A DNA stretch of 64,000 nucleotides from Gemella haemolysans (GTDB lineage: Bacteria > Bacillota > Bacilli > Staphylococcales > Gemellaceae): assembly GCF_012273215.1 (NCBI RefSeq), contig NZ_CP050965.1:1658541-1722540 (forward strand), in the 5' to 3' direction. How positions within the stretch are numbered: position 1 is the stretch's first letter; each line of letters starts with the position of its first letter. Positions 61,193 through 64,000 of this stretch are shown here, one piece after another. A model generated the notes under the pieces. That model searched no databases. It was not told the DNA's origin and worked only from the letters and a program-made list of their open reading frames with translations. Made by a program: the position numbers and the translations under genes.

Positions 61193-64000
61193 TTATTTTT
61201 CTTTACGACGTCTTGATGCTGCAAGCATTCCAGCAAGTGTCGCTAATCCTAATCCTGCTAAGCCAGTGTTAGTTTCTGTTGTTCCAGTGTTAGCTAATCT
61301 CTTAACTTGAGCATTTGCTTTTGGTTGAACTGGAGCATTGTTTTGACCTGGGTTTTTAGGTGTTTCTTTTTTATCTTGTTTTGGATCTTTGTTTTGATCT
61401 TCTTTTGGTTTATTGTTTTCTGGTTTTGTTGGATCTTGATTTGGTTGTGGTTGAGGGTTTGCCACATAGTTGATCGGTGTATCTTGACCTGGGTTTGTTG
61501 GGATATCTGGTACGATGTATCCTTTAATTGGGTCTTGTGGATCAACTGGTTTAAGTGGGTTTCCATTTCCATCAACTGGAGTGTATCCTGGCACGTATGG
61601 TAATACCGGTCTATCACTTCCTGGTTTTGTTGGATCTTGTGGATCGTTTGGATATTTGATTGGACTTGTTGGTTGTCCTGGGATGTTTGTCACCCATGAT
61701 CCTAGTGGTTGGTAAACATATGTTACTGTTGAACCATCTTTTCCAATCTTACCTTTAGCTTCACCTTCTACTCGTACTAATACGTATCCTTTAATTACTT
61801 TTCCAGTTGTTGTGTACTCATCTCCAATCTTAACTTTTGTAGTTTCAACTGGGATTAAGTCTTTTCCATTTTCATCTACATATTTAACTACTAAGTTAGC
61901 TTCAGTAGCAACATAGTTAATTACTGTATCTTGACTTGGATCCGTTGGAATGTTTGGTACTACATACCCTTTTGATGGATCTGTTGGATCAACTGGTTTA
62001 AGTGGATTTCCATCTTTATCTTCTGGAGTGAATCCTGGTACATATGGTAATACTTCTGTTGGTTGCCCTGGTTTTGTTGGGTCTGTTGGATGGTTTGGAT
62101 ATTTGATTGGACTTGTTGGTTGTCCTGGAATATTTGGAATCCATGAACCTAGTTCTTTGTAAACGTATGTTGCTGTTGAACCTTCTGTTCCAATCTTACC
62201 TTTAGCATCACCTTCTACTCGTACTAATACGTATCCTTCGATGACTTTCCCTTCTGTTGTGTAGTCATCTCCTACTTTTCCTTTTGTTGTTTCTGCAGGA
62301 ACTAAGTCTTTTCCTTTTTCATCTACATATTTAACTACTAGATTAGCGTCATTTGCTTCATAGTTAATTACTGTATCTTTTCCTGGATCTGTTGGAATAT
62401 CTGGTACGATATATCCTTTAGTTGGATCTTGTGGATCTACTGGTTTAAGTGGTTGACCATTGCCGTCTTTTGGAGTATATCCCGGTACGTATGGTAATGT
62501 TTCTGTTGGTTTACCTGGTTTTGTTGGATCTTGTGGATTGTTTGGATATTTAATTGGGTTTGTTGGTTGTCCTGGAATGTTTGGAATCCATGAACCTAAT
62601 GGTTTGTAAACATATGTTACTGTTGAACCTTCTGTTCCAATCTTACCTTTAGCATCACCTTCTACACGCACTAATACGTATCCGTCAATTACTTTTCCAG
62701 TTGTTGTGTACTCATCTCCTACTTTACCTTTTGTTGTTTCTGCTGGAGCTAAGTCTTTTCCATTTTCATCTACATATTTAACTACTAGGTTAGCTTTGTT
62801 TGCTACGTAGCTGATTGGTGTATCTTCACCTGGATTTGTCGGAATATCTGGTACCATGTATCCTTTTGATGGATCTTTCGGATCTACTGGTTTAAGTGGA
62901 TTTCCATCTTTATCTTCTGGAGTATATCCTGGTACATATGGTAATGTTTCTGTTGGTTTACCTGGTTTTGTTGGATCTGTTGGATCGTTTGGATATTTGA
63001 TTGGACTTGTTGGTTGTCCTGGGATATTTGGAATCCATGATCCGATTGGTTTGTATGTTACTACTTCTGTAGTGTTTTCTGAGTTTGCAGTCACTTTTGT
63101 AGCTGGTACTGTTACTTTATCAGCTAAGAATCCTTTAACTACTGGTGATTTAACTTCAGCTAAATCTTGTTCTGGTGTCCAGTCTCCGTATGTAACTTCT
63201 CCTGTAACTAAGTTTACTTTTGCTTCACGTGTGAATTTAGCTTCTTGTGTTACTGTTTTTGGAGTTCCGTCTTCATTTAATACTGGAGTTCCATCTGCGT
63301 ATACGTATGTAATTGTACGTGTTACTGTTTTGTTTAGATCTTTTTCTTCTAATCCAGCTGGATATTTAGGTCCTTCTGGGTTATTTGGATCTACTGGAGT
63401 TCCTGGTGTTTTCGGTTGATCTGGTGTTACTGTAACTTCTTTAGCTTTAAGTGTTACTTTGAACTCTTGATCAGTGTCTTTATCTTTATCGAATTTTCCA
63501 CCTTCTGGGTATGTATTAGATACTAATTCATATCCTTTGTTTTCAAGTTCTTTGATCTTAGCTTTTACTTCAGCTTCTTTTGTTAATGGTGCATCTGAAT
63601 CACCTTCTTCTGTAATTCCTTCTACTCCTGGAATTGGGTTTCCTTTTTCATCTACGAATGTTGTTTTAGCTTTTTGAGTATCTTTTACGTAGTTGATTGG
63701 AGTGTCTTGACTTGGATCATTTGGAATATCTGGAATGATATATCCTTTTGTTGGATCTTGCGGATCTACTGGTTTAAGTGGTTGTTCATTTCCATCTTTT
63801 GGAGTCATACCTGGTACGTATGGTAATACTGGTTTATCAGTTCCTGGTTTTGTTGGGTTATCTTTATCGTTTGGATATTTAATTGGATTTGTTGGTTGTC
63901 CTGGGATATTTGGCACCCATGATCCTAGTGGTGTGTATGTTACTACTTCTTTGATGTCTTCTGAATTACCTGTTACGTTCACTGCTGCAACACTTGCTTT
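61193..64000 (-). CDS. sortase-anchored MucBP-repeat adhesin (5' end beyond window)
   Basis: 936 codons are visible and the frame stays open to the right edge. The protein alternates Pro-rich segments with beta domains. The first kind is LGSWIPNIPGQPTNPIKYPN followed by LPYVPGYTP and KPVDPQDPTKGY, six copies. The second is MucBP-type NLVVKYVDENGKDL then YTTTGKVIDGYVLVRVEGDA, three copies. One longer block (NKTVTRTITYVYADGTPVLN, VTYGDWTPEQDL) resembles a Mub-type mucin-binding domain. After an Asn/Lys/Pro/Gln linker it ends LANTG, a hydrophobic helix and SRRRKEK. It is likely a mucus or host-glycan adhesin. Confidence 0.92.
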   Translation of the reverse strand, partial: KASVAAVNVTGNSEDIKEVVTYTPLGSWVPNIPGQPTNPIKYPNDKDNPTKPGTDKPVLPYVPGMTPKDGNEQPLKPVDPQDPTKGYIIPDIPNDPSQDTPINYVKDTQKAKTTFVDEKGNPIPGVEGITEEGDSDAPLTKEAEVKAKIKELENKGYELVSNTYPEGGKFDKDKDTDQEFKVTLKAKEVTVTPDQPKTPGTPVDPNNPEGPKYPAGLEEKDLNKTVTRTITYVYADGTPVLNEDGTPKTVTQEAKFTREAKVNLVTGEVTYGDWTPEQDLAEVKSPVVKGFLADKVTVPATKVTANSENTTEVVTYKPIGSWIPNIPGQPTSPIKYPNDPTDPTKPGKPTETLPYVPGYTPEDKDGNPLKPVDPKDPSKGYMVPDIPTNPGEDTPISYVANKANLVVKYVDENGKDLAPAETTKGKVGDEYTTTGKVIDGYVLVRVEGDAKGKIGTEGSTVTYVYKPLGSWIPNIPGQPTNPIKYPNNPQDPTKPGKPTETLPYVPGYTPKDGNGQPLKPVDPQDPTKGYIVPDIPTDPGKDTVINYEANDANLVVKYVDEKGKDLVPAETTKGKVGDDYTTEGKVIEGYVLVRVEGDAKGKIGTEGSTATYVYKELGSWIPNIPGQPTSPIKYPNHPTDPTKPGQPTEVLPYVPGFTPEDKDGNPLKPVDPTDPSKGYVVPNIPTDPSQDTVINYVATEANLVVKYVDENGKDLIPVETTKVKIGDEYTTTGKVIKGYVLVRVEGEAKGKIGKDGSTVTYVYQPLGSWVTNIPGQPTSPIKYPNDPQDPTKPGSDRPVLPYVPGYTPVDGNGNPLKPVDPQDPIKGYIVPDIPTNPGQDTPINYVANPQPQPNQDPTKPENNKPKEDQNKDPKQDKKETPKNPGQNNAPVQPKANAQVKRLANTGTTETNTGLAGLGLATLAGMLAASRRRKEK
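61440..63960 (-). repeat. alternating Pro-rich and MucBP coding repeats
   Basis: The Pro-rich module (GSW..NIPGQPT.PIKYPN) recurs at about 63900, 63020, 62590, 62120 and 61690. Spacing is about 430-470 bases where one MucBP domain lies between copies and about 880 where the Mub-like block intervenes. DNA identity between copies is high, so recombination and copy-number change are likely. Confidence 0.8.

Overview
The window is AT-rich (well under 40% GC by eye) with dense Gram-positive signals: strong AGGAGG-type ribosome binding sites, YSIRK-type signal peptides, sortase-anchored giant repeat adhesins, and a streptococcal-style Wzx/Wzy capsule operon with a wzd/wze/wzh regulatory module. Together these point to a Bacillota coccus of the Gemella/Streptococcus kind, most likely Gemella. 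This is an inference from gene content, not from a marker gene.

Layout. 1-5.1 kb: 3' part of a secreted excalibur/wall-binding repeat protein, an intact ISL3-type insertion sequence with a perfect 8-bp target duplication, and a P1B-type metal ATPase paired with a small DUF6110-like membrane protein. 5.6-7.7 kb: a housekeeping operon (tetrapyrrole-methylase/YabN-like, mnmM, CYTH). 7.9-9.5 kb: six hairpin repeats of exactly 51-bp period leading into a Fic protein. 9.7-11.9 kb: two paralogous helical-repeat proteins with a helix-hairpin-helix-like tail. 12.2-13.2 kb: a tandem Fst-like type I toxin-antitoxin array, one unit complete and one reduced to its antitoxin RNA. 13.4-19.3 kb: an accessory/defence-like stretch of decayed and live genes: rmlC relic, frameshifted AbiD/F-like gene behind a short promoter-terminator RNA unit, a nuclease-like/SIR2 protein, a membrane HEPN-like protein, and IS relics.

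19.3-40.6 kb is the surface polysaccharide (capsule) region. Reading on the minus strand from the promoter near 40.64 kb: lipid kinase, LytR-CpsA-Psr protein, wzh, wzd, wze, initiating glycosyltransferase, GT8, LicD, GT4, two GT2, EpsG-like polymerase, GT14-like, two GT2, Wzx, Glf. It is followed by a convergent tarI-tarJ pair (CDP-ribitol supply) and a second flippase gene carrying one stop codon. The gene set predicts a Wzy-type polymer that probably contains galactofuranose and a phosphate-linked substituent; with TarI/TarJ present, ribitol-phosphate added by LicD is a plausible reading.

41-64 kb is a surface-protein region: two small paralogous membrane proteins, a basic His/Lys-rich secreted protein, a 2982-residue CshA-like fibrillar adhesin, two sigma-factor-like regulators, a stop-interrupted mini-adhesin, a DUF1963 gene, an IS200/IS605-type element, a GtfA-like glycosyltransferase next to a three-lesion GT52-GT2 fusion, and the 3' part of a MucBP-repeat adhesin that runs off the right edge. 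All three sortase substrates end in LANTG rather than LPxTG.

The window begins and ends inside genes. No rRNA, tRNA or CRISPR array was seen.
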